Source: Pocillopora verrucosa
Lineage: Eukaryota > Cnidaria > Anthozoa > Scleractinia > Pocilloporidae
NCBI RefSeq assembly: GCF_036669915.1
Contig: NC_089319.1
Location: 1,768,582 to 1,832,581, forward strand
Length of the DNA: 64,000 bases
Direction of reading: 5' to 3'
The position numbers were made by a program, and so were the translations under genes. Under the pieces are notes generated by a model that worked only from the letters and a program-made list of their open reading frames with translations, searched no databases and was not told the origin of the DNA. Every line of letters starts with the position of its first letter. The stretch's first letter is position 1. Below are positions 13,500 to 30,628 of the stretch, one piece after another.

Positions 13500-14601
13500 T
13501 TGCGTTGACAACATTCACCTGATACAGGCCCAAGAGTCGACTGGACCCGTAGTTTTATCTCTAAGTTTCGTGATTTAGAACCCACCGGAGTATTGACATT
13601 ACTCCCGATTGGCTCTAAACATGTATTCGGGAATCTTCGTGCCCTTCCTCACCAAACCTACGAACATTTCCCGAAAATATACCGCTTTTTTCCCAGCCCA
13701 TGAACAGTAACGCGATTTATAACATATAACTCGTTTCAAGGTCGAGTATATGTAAGTATTTCAAGAATAGGATGCTGGGGAAGTTTTTGGCTCGTCCCCG
13801 ATAAAAATTATCGTTTATTACCATCGGAAGAGAAAATAAGAAATGTAACTCATTCGCCTTCGTGAGGAAAACTTTGGTTAATTGAAACAACAATGAACGT
13901 CCTAAAATATTAGTAAAATTTGTGTTGCAAAGGAAAAAGAAATATACAGTTTTTCCTTGGCGCTCCTCGAATTTCGCAGAATCCTTGAAAAATCAAATTG
14001 GAAAGAACTTTTCGATGACTTCTTCAAATCCTCTGAACCCTTACGAGACAAGTCTATTTAAAATTTACAAATCTTCGTAAGGATTTCGTACTTGTTTGTA
14101 AAGCTACAAGATATATCGAATAGTTGGAATGGTAAAAAATATAGATATTGTTAATTCTAAGGTAAATAGATTATTATTATCTTTGTAAATATTGTACAGG
14201 ACTCAAGTAAGACTTGAAATATTGTAACTTTAAAGAGAGACGCTTTCTTATGAAAGTATAACTAAGGATAAAATGTTCACTTATGTAAACTTTGTAGCTG
14301 ATTAAAATCAAATATCCTTGAAATCTTGTCTTTTCTTCTATTAAGTTAGCACAATTTCAACAACGTCATTTTAAGAAAACCATCAATTGTCCATTTGAAG
14401 TGTGTAAAGTTTCAGTAAACTTGGAATAACACCTTCACACCCTAAGAAACAGACTGTGAAAAGACTACTATCAAGTACTAGATTACACTGCATGATGGTA
14501 AAACCAAAAATATCCCAACAGTGCATCAGAACGAAATTAATCATGTCATGAAGGAGGAGGGGAGGAGACATGCATATTTCAATTCTTTTTCAAACAGATA
14601 C
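13500..14601. other. Downstream flank of the meteorin-like gene; no gene seen
   Basis: Presumed 3' UTR followed by AT-rich intergenic sequence. No exon-like frame, no clear polyadenylation signal close to the stop, and no RNA gene is recognised. Confidence 0.4.
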
Positions 14602-14812
14602 CTTAACCCTTTAACTCACATGAGTGACCAGGACAGAATTTTTCCTTATAATATTAATACAAGTTCAACTACATTAGTGATGAGAATAGAGAAAAATGAC
14701 AACTTGGAGAAAATTGTTGATCCAATACAAAATTCTCTGAACTAACATTATAAAAATTGTATGATTGAGAGTAAGGAGAAATACAAACTTGATCAGGAGT
14801 AAAAGGGTTAAG
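14602..14812. mobile_element. Short TIR (MITE-like) element, about 210 bp
   Basis: The ends read CTTAACCCTTTAACTC on the left and, reverse-complemented, CTTAACCCTTTTACTC on the right, a 16-bp terminal inverted repeat with one mismatch. The interior is non-coding and AT-rich. From memory, sequences of this type are abundant in stony corals; that identification was not checked. Confidence 0.65.
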
Positions 14813-15350
14813 AGAGGTATACATTTTCTAGTACAACCACTAAGCATAGAAAACACAAATAAATTGGATCCTGAGCTTTTTTCAGCATTGCCCTTAGCCT
14901 TTCTTAGGAACAGATTCATACGTAGGTTTTTTTTCTTGGGGAAGGGAGGAAAGAGGGGAGCTCTTGATCATAATGATAGGAGTGTCCCATCCTTACTGGA
15001 CTCTGGTTTGTTCTAAAATAATATTTCAGACTTAGTAAACTTTCTTGATTCTCAATTAGGGTCAATTACCAGGATTTCCTTGCCCCAACCTGAATCGTTG
15101 CCTTTTCTACTCATAAATGGAGAAAGTACCTCAATAAAACTGTTGTCAACACCAAGGTTTGACTTTATTTGGAGTGGCTCACAAGTAACAAACTTTCACA
15201 CAATTGATAATACATGAGCATTCCACTGATCAATTCTTATTTCTGCTGTAACAGGGTATACTACCTCACTCTCAGGAAATTATCAAACATGCAAAATCAA
15301 CTTTGTACAAGTAAAAAAATGACACATCTCTGCTCAGAACAAGTAGGCTG

Positions 15351-16396
15351 TCAAAAAAGATATTTAACTTTGAAAATATTATCTCCATGGCTGTCAACAT
15401 CACTCAAATCTTGATCTTCTAACTGAGGATCTTTGGAAAAAAAAAACAAAGTACAAAAATTATCATGTTCTCATATTTCAATGCTATAAAATATGAGGAT
15501 AAATATTCAATGCCATATTTTTTTAAACAAATAAGTAAACAACACAACCTAAATAATGAGCTGTGCTTTTCCCCAGCAGCATGCAAACAAACTGGAAGCA
15601 TGAAGTGGTGTGATACTGATATCAAATAATTGACAAATACACTAACTTACATGGGTAAACATGGGGTATTGATTTCATTGTGGCAACTGTATCTTTTGTC
15701 CATGGACTGACCAGTGCAAAGATTGGACCTAGAAGAAATAGAAAGTAAGTAAGTTCGAGTGCTACATCAGAGTTCTTAATTATCACATTATGAGAAAATA
15801 ACACAACAAAAGTAGGCTATATTTTCGGAGTTCACTAGGATCTTGTGATTGAGAGCAAAACTTTTCTAAGTTTATCTGCTAGAGAATGAAATTTGCAGTT
15901 TCAAATTAAGAAAAAACTTTTCATTGGACAAAAGAAGAGTCCTCTGCTTAATTTTCCATGGAAAATTCGCTCTTCTAAACATAACGTTGTTATTAAAGTA
16001 AACAACCACGAAACTTTATAGGAAAGCAATGTTGTCCCTACCTTTTTGTCAACGCACATATGCAAAGATAAGTCTGAACGACATTGAATAATCTTTCGAT
16101 AGAGATTACATAACCTGTACTTCATTTTTTACTTCGGAATAGCTCCATTTTGTATTGATATAATCAGTATTGGCTGAAGCTAAGTATCTGATCATGAAAG
16201 ACCTGCGGGATAGTTCAGTAAGCTGAACGAAATTTAAGCCTGTTTTAGCACACCTATCGACTAACAAACATTTCTATACAAACTAACAGACAGTTAAGCT
16301 ACCTGATATTCCAAAAACACATGACATAAACAGCACAGGCTCCCTTGCCCAAGCAATTTTAAACCAGTCAATAGTCTTTCTCATAACGCCAGCCAT
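15351..16396 (-). CDS. NDUFA3: NADH:ubiquinone oxidoreductase subunit A3 (complex I), complete, 3 exons, 83 aa
   Basis: A small accessory subunit of mitochondrial complex I in the inner membrane. On the minus strand the exons are 16396-16303, 15728-15651 and 15430-15351. Introns are GT/AG, and 252 nt give 83 aa plus TGA. The protein opens MAGVMRKTIDWFKIAWAREP, followed by VLFMSCVFGISGPIFAL, one membrane segment (about residues 19-41), then VSPWTKDTVATMKSIPHVYPY and an acidic tail. This matches the human NDUFA3 plan (EPVL..SF..G, then SPY.KYSVMINKATPYNYP), and human NDUFA3 is 84 aa. A minus-strand AATAAA lies at 15164-15169, about 180 bp past the stop. The gene is head to head with ATG101. The last exon is the least certain part because the family tail is poorly conserved. 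Confidence 0.85.
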
Positions 16397-16533
16397 CTTA
16401 AATCGGGTACGCAAGCTCGTTAGCCTCGTTCGCATTACGGCTTAGCTCCCAGTACCTCCTCTACCTTTCTTCTCGAGAACAACAGAAAGATTGAGTGGCA
16501 ACTGAAGGCGAAAGCATCCGAGACTGAGGAAGA
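16397..16533. promoter_or_regulatory. Bidirectional promoter between NDUFA3 and ATG101
   Basis: Only 137 bp separate the two divergent start codons. The segment is richer in G/C than its surroundings and has no TATA box at a typical place, as expected for a housekeeping bidirectional promoter. Both 5' UTRs must lie inside it. The promoter role is inferred from gene geometry. Confidence 0.6.
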
Positions 16534-17190
16534 ATGAATGCGCGATCGCAAGTTTTCGAGTTATCTGTCGAAGGACGACAGATTGAAGAGGCAATTTTGA
16601 GTATTTTTCACTCAATTTTACTTCACAGGACGTCTGGAAAGTTTAACTACAAAAGAGAAGGGTCTTATAGCATAGGAACCGTTGGGATGGTTGATGTTGA
16701 CTGCGATTTTGTGAACTGCACCTATGTTCGGGTAGATTCGGATGAGTTACATCGTTCCTTGAAAAGACAAGTTGCGGAGTTTAGGGAATCTTTGAAAAGT
16801 TCCAACGGCCTAAGGAGCGGACAAATCTCTCTAGAGTTTTATCAAAGAAAGAAAGCTCGGTGGCCTTTCGGAATGGAGAATATTCCGTGGGAAATTTGGA
16901 CGATAAAATTAAATGTCGTCAGCCTAGCTAACGAGCACGAACGGCAGATCTGCCGAGAAAAAGTCGGCGAGGCTCTCGCAGAAAAAATAATTTGTATTGC
17001 TGGAGTGATGAACAGACCAGAGTATGTTCCCAAGATGCCGAATCAGTCAGATGTTGCTAATGTTTTTGATATAAGCTACCCAGACGTTCAACCTTACCTT
17101 CATAAGTTTAGTTACCAAGCTTCCGACCAGCCATCTCAGTCTGTGGGGACCACAATGAAAAGACTTATACTAGATACATTCTCCTACTGA
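16534..17190 (+). CDS. ATG101: Autophagy-related protein 101, intronless, 218 aa
   Basis: ATG101 is the HORMA-domain partner of ATG13 in the ULK1/ATG1 initiation complex and stabilises ATG13. The single uninterrupted frame has the length of human ATG101 (218 aa) and the same order of landmarks: [59 protein letters not shown], then ARWPF with W110 and F112 at the positions of the human WF finger that recruits downstream factors. It continues with [46 protein letters not shown] and a C-terminal [13 protein letters not shown]. The start ATG has the family N-terminus (MNARSQVFE), supporting it. No intron is present. The gene diverges from NDUFA3 across a 137-bp promoter. Confidence 0.96.
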   Translation: MNARSQVFELSVEGRQIEEAILSIFHSILLHRTSGKFNYKREGSYSIGTVGMVDVDCDFVNCTYVRVDSDELHRSLKRQVAEFRESLKSSNGLRSGQISLEFYQRKKARWPFGMENIPWEIWTIKLNVVSLANEHERQICREKVGEALAEKIICIAGVMNRPEYVPKMPNQSDVANVFDISYPDVQPYLHKFSYQASDQPSQSVGTTMKRLILDTFSY

Positions 17191-17410
17191 AGTATTAGGA
17201 AATGATTGTTGTATCAAATATATTCTTGATAACTGATAATCACTGTCTTTAGGTGTATCTCTGGATGAGTGAATGTGCAAACATATAGTGACATACTTTG
17301 CATTAATGACTGTGAATATGTAAAATGAATACATGTGTACTCTGGATTAAGAAATTAATACTAAAGGAATCTTTGCAGTAATGAAACTTACATAAACAGT
17401 GGTGAAAATT

Positions 17411-17475
17411 AAGCCTGAAAAAAATTTAGGCCGGTATAGGGTTTGAACACATACCTCTGTGATACAAATGCATGA
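17411..17475 (-). mobile_element. tRNA-derived SINE fragment (minus strand)
   Basis: Read on the minus strand it has a TGTGTTCAAACCCTATACC box-B-like core preceded by ATCACAGAGG and followed by a poly-T stretch and CAGGCTT. This resembles the 3' half of a tRNA-derived SINE. There is no A-box half, so it is a truncated copy. Confidence 0.45.
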
Positions 17476-17524
17476 AAGGTTAATCACTGACTGTAAATTA
17501 CGAATCAACATAATGACCAGCTTT

Positions 17525-17590
17525 CAGTTGGCTTGTTAGCTCAGTTGGTAGAGCACTGCACTAGAATTGCTGAGGTCATAGGTTCAAATT
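17525..17590 (+). mobile_element. tRNA-like SINE head (pseudo-tRNA)
   Basis: GCTTGTTAGCTCAGTTGGTAG gives a good Pol III box A and AGGTCATAGGTTCAAAT a box B, 30-odd bases apart. The acceptor stem ends do not pair and box B lacks the usual TCC ending, so this is a tRNA-derived SINE remnant and not a working tRNA gene. Confidence 0.55.
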
Positions 17591-18124
17591 AAGAATTGGG
17601 ACCTGAAACTGAAAATAAAAATTGAGTATTGAATGTAATGATTTGTAAGTATCAAACTGTATGTATTAGTTGAGCATCGAGGAAAGTTTCAGTTCCAATT
17701 AGATTTCCCCATACTCACATTTGGCTTCTATACTTTTAGTGATGTTAGCAGTGAGCCTTTGAGGTAGCTCTCTTTGTTGGAATTTTGCCATTTTTTGCCT
17801 AAATCCCAGCTTGCTCAATCTAAGAAATCAGATATGATCTGAAATCTAGGGTTTTGTAAGCTGATTGAGGAAGTTCAGCTTCGACTCAACTGGATACCTG
17901 CTAAGTTTGTTTTCAATGTGAAAGAGTTTCCCGTAAAGTGATCAGAGTCCAGTCCACTGAACTTTTAACTGTGACGTCATAAACTAGTTTTCTACAGTGT
18001 TTGTCTTTTTGTGCACTTGTAAACATGGCTACCATCCGTGAACAAGGTTACACCTTGGAATTAGTTAGTTTACCAGAGACTTCTACGTGGCTGTAGGTTT
18101 TCACTAGCAATGTAGCCTTCTGCA
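17591..18124. other. Upstream flank of the PP1-like gene
   Basis: No exon is recognised. The promoter and 5' UTR of the phosphatase gene should lie here. An upstream ATG at about 18025 is not in a frame that continues to 18125. Confidence 0.4.
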
Positions 18125-25176
<7,052 letters not shown>

Positions 25177-25940
25177 TTCTTGTAATTTGGACATTTCAGC
25201 ACATTTGATGGCAAGCATATTTATGGAGAGAACTTTTTGAATTGAAAGAGCTTCCTTTTGTATTGATGGTCCTTTTTTATGTTATTTATTGAGCTAACTG
25301 CCAGAAGGTTATAAAAACATATATTTGTAGATCAAATAAAGCTTTTCATAGCATTTTTTGTACACAGTGGAAATGCGTCATCTTTTTGGAGTATGCACTG
25401 TACTATTTTACCTCCGCTATTGTTACAAGTTGCGGAATTTGTTAAAGGACGATCTCATGGCGCGATTGAACAACCGCTTGTGAAATTAAAGGTGGTGGCA
25501 AAGAACGAGTTTCCTTACGAATAACAAATTTTCCACCAAATTTTTTCCAAATTGAAGTAAGCTTTTTCCAAGATGGAACAGAATCTCTCTGCATTGGTGT
25601 TCCATATTGGTGTGGAACTTGTTCAAATCAGAGCAAGCCTTCGTAATTGGAGCAAGCCTTACTAAATTGAAGCGGAATCTTTCCCAACTGGAGCAAATCT
25701 TTTCAGATTAGAAAGAGTCTTAACAAACTGAAGTTTGAGTATACAAAACCATTGAGTTTTCATTGGAATGCAACCACTTGTTCTCGCTCATTATGTCAAT
25801 TTCAGGCTTTGATTCTTGGTGTCCTTCCAACCAAGTACTTAAAGCTCTTTTGTTAATGTGTGGAGGTGAATGCGGTAGATTCTGTTTGAAAACTCTTCGA
25901 AAAGCGGAGACAGTTGTCACATCAACCACTGACCCAACCA
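25177..25940. other. Convergent spacer between the PP1-like gene and a GPCR
   Basis: It contains the 3' UTR and AATAAA (25335-25340) of the phosphatase gene and, entering from the other side, the 3' flank of the minus-strand receptor. At 25620-25730 a GAGCAA.CCTT motif recurs several times (GAGCAAGCCTT twice, then GGAGCAAATCTTT), an irregular short tandem repeat. Confidence 0.5.
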
Positions 25941-26981
25941 CTAATATTGAATAGTTAATGGAAGCTCTATGTTACCGCCACTGTCAGCCTGGTGGTTCTG
26001 TGATATGTTTTGCTCAATACATGCAGCTTGTGGAACGGCTTGGTCACCCATTGTCCTATTTGGGGGTGCCTGTGCAACACGTCGGAATCGACGACAACAC
26101 AACATGCGCGAAAGAAATGCGATGTAATTACGACGATACTGTGGGTTCATGACTCCATAAACAACTGGGTTTGTACAGCTATGGAGCCTTGTAAATATAT
26201 CTGCAACAAACCAGAGCTCCTCATAGGAAACATTTCTGAAATCAAACAGCATCCAAGCGACTTGATTTGGTAATAACAATACCGAGAACGTCAACACAAT
26301 AGCCGCTACGGTTTTCAGTATTATCACACTCTCTCTTGTACTGTCTTCTCCAGGGATTTTTCTGTTAGTAAATAAATTGCTGTTTCTCGCCAACACCAGT
26401 CGATTTCTCATAAAAAGCCATATTCGTAAGTAGCAAATTGCTGTAATCAGCAGCGGTAAGATATACTGTGCTGTGAGGAGTGAGACGGTGTATGCCTGGC
26501 GATGAGCAAGGGAAGGCCAATCTTCACAGTTTCCATTTTCTGTTATTTTATTGACGATGATAAGTGGAATAACCAAAATAAAAGCAGCTAGCCACACGAG
26601 TGACACCCATATCTTTGCAGCTCTTCGTTTAAGCTTTTGTCTCCACGGCTTTGTAACAATATGGCACCGATGAATCGCCATGGATGTGATAGTGAAAAGC
26701 CCTGCATTATACCCGGTTGTAACAACAGTCAAATGTATTCTGCAGTTAAATACATCAGCCTTGTGACCAAAACGACGTAAAATGGCTACAGGCGAATCAA
26801 AACACAGCAAAACTAGATCTGCAATGGCCAGACTTGTAACAAATGTTCCATGAATTGTCGTCCTGGCGTTTCTCTTGTGAACTATAATCAGTACAAAGAT
26901 ATTTCCTGTAAGTCCCACGATAAAGATAGTGACCTCAAGGGCAAGTTGGAACCCCCATTTTGTGTTCTCCATTTCAAACAT
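25941..26981 (-). CDS. Class A (rhodopsin-like) GPCR, family 1, intact, 346 aa
   Basis: An intronless seven-transmembrane receptor at the plasma membrane. Landmarks: GN at 26-27 in TM1 (N1.50), LAIAD with D55 in TM2 (2.50), C80 before TM3 and an extracellular-loop-2 Cys (NGNCEDW) for the usual disulphide, W in VWLAAF of TM4, P in YILPLL of TM5, and NPVVYG in TM7. The TM3 end reads M-A-I-H104-R105-C106, so the D/E-R-Y switch is HRC. TM6 reads LLLPNQVAW, so the CWxP tryptophan is absent. The C-tail is longer than in the other copies (MLCCRRFRRVAQ then about 40 residues), with possible palmitoylation cysteines. ATG at 26981-26979; a second in-frame ATG three codons later aligns with the array copies. 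The ligand is unknown. Confidence 0.9.
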   Translation of the reverse strand: MFEMENTKWGFQLALEVTIFIVGLTGNIFVLIIVHKRNARTTIHGTFVTSLAIADLVLLCFDSPVAILRRFGHKADVFNCRIHLTVVTTGYNAGLFTITSMAIHRCHIVTKPWRQKLKRRAAKIWVSLVWLAAFILVIPLIIVNKITENGNCEDWPSLAHRQAYTVSLLTAQYILPLLITAICYLRIWLFMRNRLVLARNSNLFTNRKIPGEDSTRESVIILKTVAAIVLTFSVLLLPNQVAWMLFDFRNVSYEELWFVADIFTRLHSCTNPVVYGVMNPQYRRNYIAFLSRMLCCRRFRRVAQAPPNRTMGDQAVPQAACIEQNISQNHQADSGGNIELPLTIQY

Positions 26982-28929
26982 GAATAACTGAGTCTAAGAA
27001 GTTAAGTTCTGTCTTCGCCTTTGATCACTTATCGCTTGGTAAGTACTTGTGAGTTTCAATAACTCGGCGAAAGCTTCGTTTGTATCAACAAAGCTTTACT
27101 TTCTTCCAGCTGTTATCTTCGAGTTCCTTGATTGACCGCTTCCTAAATTTACACAATGATGTATTTGTCTTTGTTTATCGATGATGGCTCGATGAAAAGT
27201 TTTTTCCCGACAAGTGTTGACTGACCATGTTACTCTCTTAATGATACTGTTAATTAAACTAGTACTCTTTTTGTATTTTTCCGTTTATATTTTTCACTAA
27301 CTATGCCGATTCATCAATAATTCAGAATAATTTCCAAGAGCCTCACTAGCCTCCGGAAAATTTTGGCAATACCCTGGACAAATGTTTCAGATCGTGAAAT
27401 ATGATTGGTCAGTCAACTCACTTAATAGGCAGCTGTAAGGTAACAAGTTCTCCGTACAACCCGCTATTCTTTCTATAATGGCATATTCCATTTTCTTTAC
27501 CTGCCGTGTCGTTTAATGTCATCTATTGATGCTCGCGCACATCGAGCCTCAGTAATTCATGAAATCTTTCGACTTGTTGAATCCTGTAACAAAAATTCTT
27601 CATAAAGGAGTTTTGTTCAAGGTTGTTATTTTAACTACTGGTACATTATATAAAAATGTAGGCGTTGAATTAAGCACAGCGATCAATATTCATGTATTTT
27701 ACATGTTTCTAAATTAGGTTATGTCGCTAAGACGTAAAGCTGTCCTGTGGAACTGGTTCCGATAACGTATAACAATGAGCGTTAAAAAATGGAATCTCCT
27801 TACGTTCAGTCTTGGACTCATGTTAAAGTACTTTGAACCGTGAGCTTGATTAATAGTTTAAATATAATATAACATGTTACAAGAGTCAATGATTAACACA
27901 CCCTCCAACACAAGGACCTGTTGCTATGGAGATATCTTTCCGGTTAGGAGCAATTGCGCGCTTTCAAAAGCTAAACTGATGGGTGCACTCATTAAATGAC
28001 TTTAAAAAGAAGTTGTACAAAGGGCAAACCCGAATTACGGCCTTTGGAAAACATTTCATCCCAATTTAAAACGCTAGGAGTCATAATTATGATGAGGGTC
28101 TTAGTAATTCACGCTAACACGTCGACGGTAGTATGATTAAAAAAAGGACGAAGATAAATGATAAATTCATAATTTTTTTCCTCTAAAACGCCACCAATGC
28201 CATGAGTGGTCTCCTACAACAAGATGATAATTATTGAAGCGCTTGTTATTCATGTTACTGGCGAGTTAAGTAACCATGACATGACGTCATAACAAATGTA
28301 TTTACGTCCTTCCTATCCTTACCACAATTAATACAACTCGCGCAACTTGCATTTTCAAATTAAATTTAAGTGAATTTTCCTGTCATTGCCTGCTAGGGAG
28401 TGCACTCAGCTGTGCGTTTATTACGCTATGAAACCCTGCATGATCAAAATTCACGTGATAGGCGTGCCGTCGCGACAAAGAAATGTTCCGAAGAGAACAT
28501 TCGTTCGCGGCATATATGGAATCGTTGTCTTACCCGTTGAATCACTGTCGCGTCGTGACTTGGATTTTCGTCGATATACAAATTTCCTCCTCATTAGCAT
28601 TTTATAAGTTCTTGCAGGAGCCCATTATAAGCTCCTGGTTCTTAGCGTAAAGTGTTACAAGTTTGAGTCACTCAATTTCAATGTAGCCATCACCCAATTT
28701 TTCGTTGATATTTTGGAAATAATCTGCGATAAATCGTCTCGGTTATTCAAGAATAAGTACGTTTGATTAGTGCTAAGGAATCCTAAGCAAAGTTTAGAAC
28801 GAAAACCTCAGTAACCATTTAAATCAGTAAAACAGATATATTATCAGGGAAAGCTACATGGACTAAAATGTATTAGGTTTTGTTTGATTTTTGAGCATTC
28901 GCGGTAAAACCGAATAGAGGGGGTAAGTT
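26982..28929. other. Intergenic between two minus-strand GPCRs; no gene seen
   Basis: AT-rich sequence without an exon-like frame. It should hold the promoter of the 25941-26981 receptor next to position 26982, but no core element can be named. Confidence 0.45.
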
Positions 28930-29215
28930 TCTGAGGAAACTATGGTGCTGTGTCGGTGGGAGAGTATAACAAGATCATTTTGGTTTTTAAAACCGTAAAT
29001 TGACTTCCGTAAAGAGTTTAAAAGCTGAGGTTTCGAACGTTAGCCCTTCGTCAGAGCGAAAAGGCCCACAAAAAATTTGAAAATGTTGGTTTTATCGACT
29101 GAGTTGATAATGTAAATTGGCCACTGTATAGAGTTTCAAAGCTGACGTTTCGAGCGTTAGTCCTTCTTCTCTCGCTCTGACGAAGTGCCAACCCTCGAAA
29201 ACTAAAATTTCCTCA
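28930..29215. repeat. Degraded copies of the 5.6-kb hairpin element
   Basis: At 28930-29060 the tail signature GGTGGGAGAGTATAA is followed by a CGTAAATTGACTTCCGTAAA arm and GTTAGCCCTTCGTCAGAGCG, matching the reverse complement of the element at 5585-5847. A second arm-like stretch follows at about 29100-29195, with GCTGACGTTTCGAGCGTTAG and then CTCGCTCTGACGAAG. Sequence drift shows it is older than the 5.6-kb copy. Confidence 0.6.
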
Positions 29216-29659
29216 AAAGGAGAATCTGCTTAGCTATAGCACCCCTTCTTGAATCAAAAGCATTAGCAAGCTCCCTTGGCGCTAACTCTAACGTTTACAG
29301 TAGAGCGCATAACCAGGAAGTTTAAGAAGGAACTATATTCCTTGAGTTGTTTCTCGAGATTATCCTTTTTGTATATAAAGTTGATGATGCTCCGCCTAGA
29401 TCAGGTAATTTGTCTGGCAACCGAGGTTAATCACACGGGAATAACATAGAATAATATGAATTAATCAAGGGATATGGGAAACATTTTGCGTTAAAACGTA
29501 TTTAGTTAAAAAGTTTGTGAGGGGGTTAATGTTTTTTGGTCAAACATGGCATGAGTAGCGCCCCTTAACAAATGTAATTTTTTTTAAAGAAAATCCTAAG
29601 TTCTTGAATCTAACACTGTTCCGTGTAACCACAGGCAAATTGCTCAGTCGTTTCCTTAA

Positions 29660-30628
29660 TTATGCGGTGGCGTTTTCCGCTGGCGTAAGATCAAGGCTCC
29701 CAGATCGTCCGCAATCGCAAAACATCCACGATATCGTGCAAAACATGCACGATAAAAAGCTGGCGTAACTACGACGGTACTGTTTGTTCGTGACTCCGTA
29801 CACAACTGGGTTTAGACAGCTATGCAGTCTTGTCAGTATATCTGCAACAAACCAAAGCTCTTCATAGGAAACATTTCTGAAATCCAACAGCATCCAAGCG
29901 ACTTGATTTGGCAACAACAACACCAAAAACAAGAAAACAATTGCTGCTACGGTCTTTAGTATCGTTATTGTTTCTCTGGTGTTCTCTTCATTTAGAGCTG
30001 GACTTCTGTTCCTGGGATCGTTGTTTCCCGGCAATACAGGGCGCTGTTTCAAAAATACCAGTATTCGAAGATAACAAATTGCTGTTATGAGCAGTGGTAG
30101 CATGTACTGAAGTGTCATTAGCAAAGCAGTGTACGCCCGACGGACTGTGAGTGAGGACCACTGCTCTTCACATTTGCCATTTTCTGTTATTCTATTGACA
30201 ACAATAAGTGGAATAACCAAAATAAAAGCAGCCAGCCACACAAGCGACACCCAAATTATTGAACCTCTCCGCTTCAGCTTCGGTTTCCACGGATTTGTTA
30301 CAATATGGCACCGATGAATCGCCATAGAAGTGATAGTGAAGAGTCCTGCATTGTATCCGGTTGTAACAACAGACGGATGTACTCTGCAGTTATACGTTTC
30401 GGACTCGAGACTGAACCGGCGTAAAATAGAAACAGGTGAATCAAAACACAGCAAAACCAGATCTGCAATAGCCAGACTTGTAACAAAAATCCCATGTACT
30501 GTCATCCTGGCGTTCCTCTTGTGAACGATAATAAGCACAAAGATATTTCCCAAAAAGCCTATAACGAAAATTGTCACTTCTGTTAAAAGCTCGACCCACC
30601 AGCGGCTAGAGGCGTTTCCGTGAATCAT
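29660..30628 (-). CDS. Class A GPCR, family 1, intact, 322 aa
   Basis: Close paralogue of the 25941-26981 receptor and in the same orientation. It is intronless, with ATG at 30628-30626. It has GNIFVLIIVHKRNAR in TM1, SLAIADLVLLCFDSP in TM2, a Cys before TM3 (YNCRVH), HRC in place of D/E-R-Y (SMAIHRCHIV), W in VWLAAF of TM4, an ECL2 Cys (NGKCEEQW), YMLPLLITAICY in TM5, LLLPNQVAWML in TM6 and NPVVYG in TM7. The C-tail is short with three cysteines near FCTISWMFCDCG. It differs from the array receptors by HRC in place of YRC, so the two minus-strand genes form a separate subgroup. Ligand unknown. Confidence 0.9.
   Translation of the reverse strand: MIHGNASSRWWVELLTEVTIFVIGFLGNIFVLIIVHKRNARMTVHGIFVTSLAIADLVLLCFDSPVSILRRFSLESETYNCRVHPSVVTTGYNAGLFTITSMAIHRCHIVTNPWKPKLKRRGSIIWVSLVWLAAFILVIPLIVVNRITENGKCEEQWSSLTVRRAYTALLMTLQYMLPLLITAICYLRILVFLKQRPVLPGNNDPRNRSPALNEENTRETITILKTVAAIVFLFLVLLLPNQVAWMLLDFRNVSYEELWFVADILTRLHSCLNPVVYGVTNKQYRRSYASFLSCMFCTISWMFCDCGRSGSLDLTPAENATA

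Noticed and set aside
17525-17590. Functional tRNA gene
   Set aside because: Acceptor stem does not pair and box B is degenerate; fits a SINE remnant.
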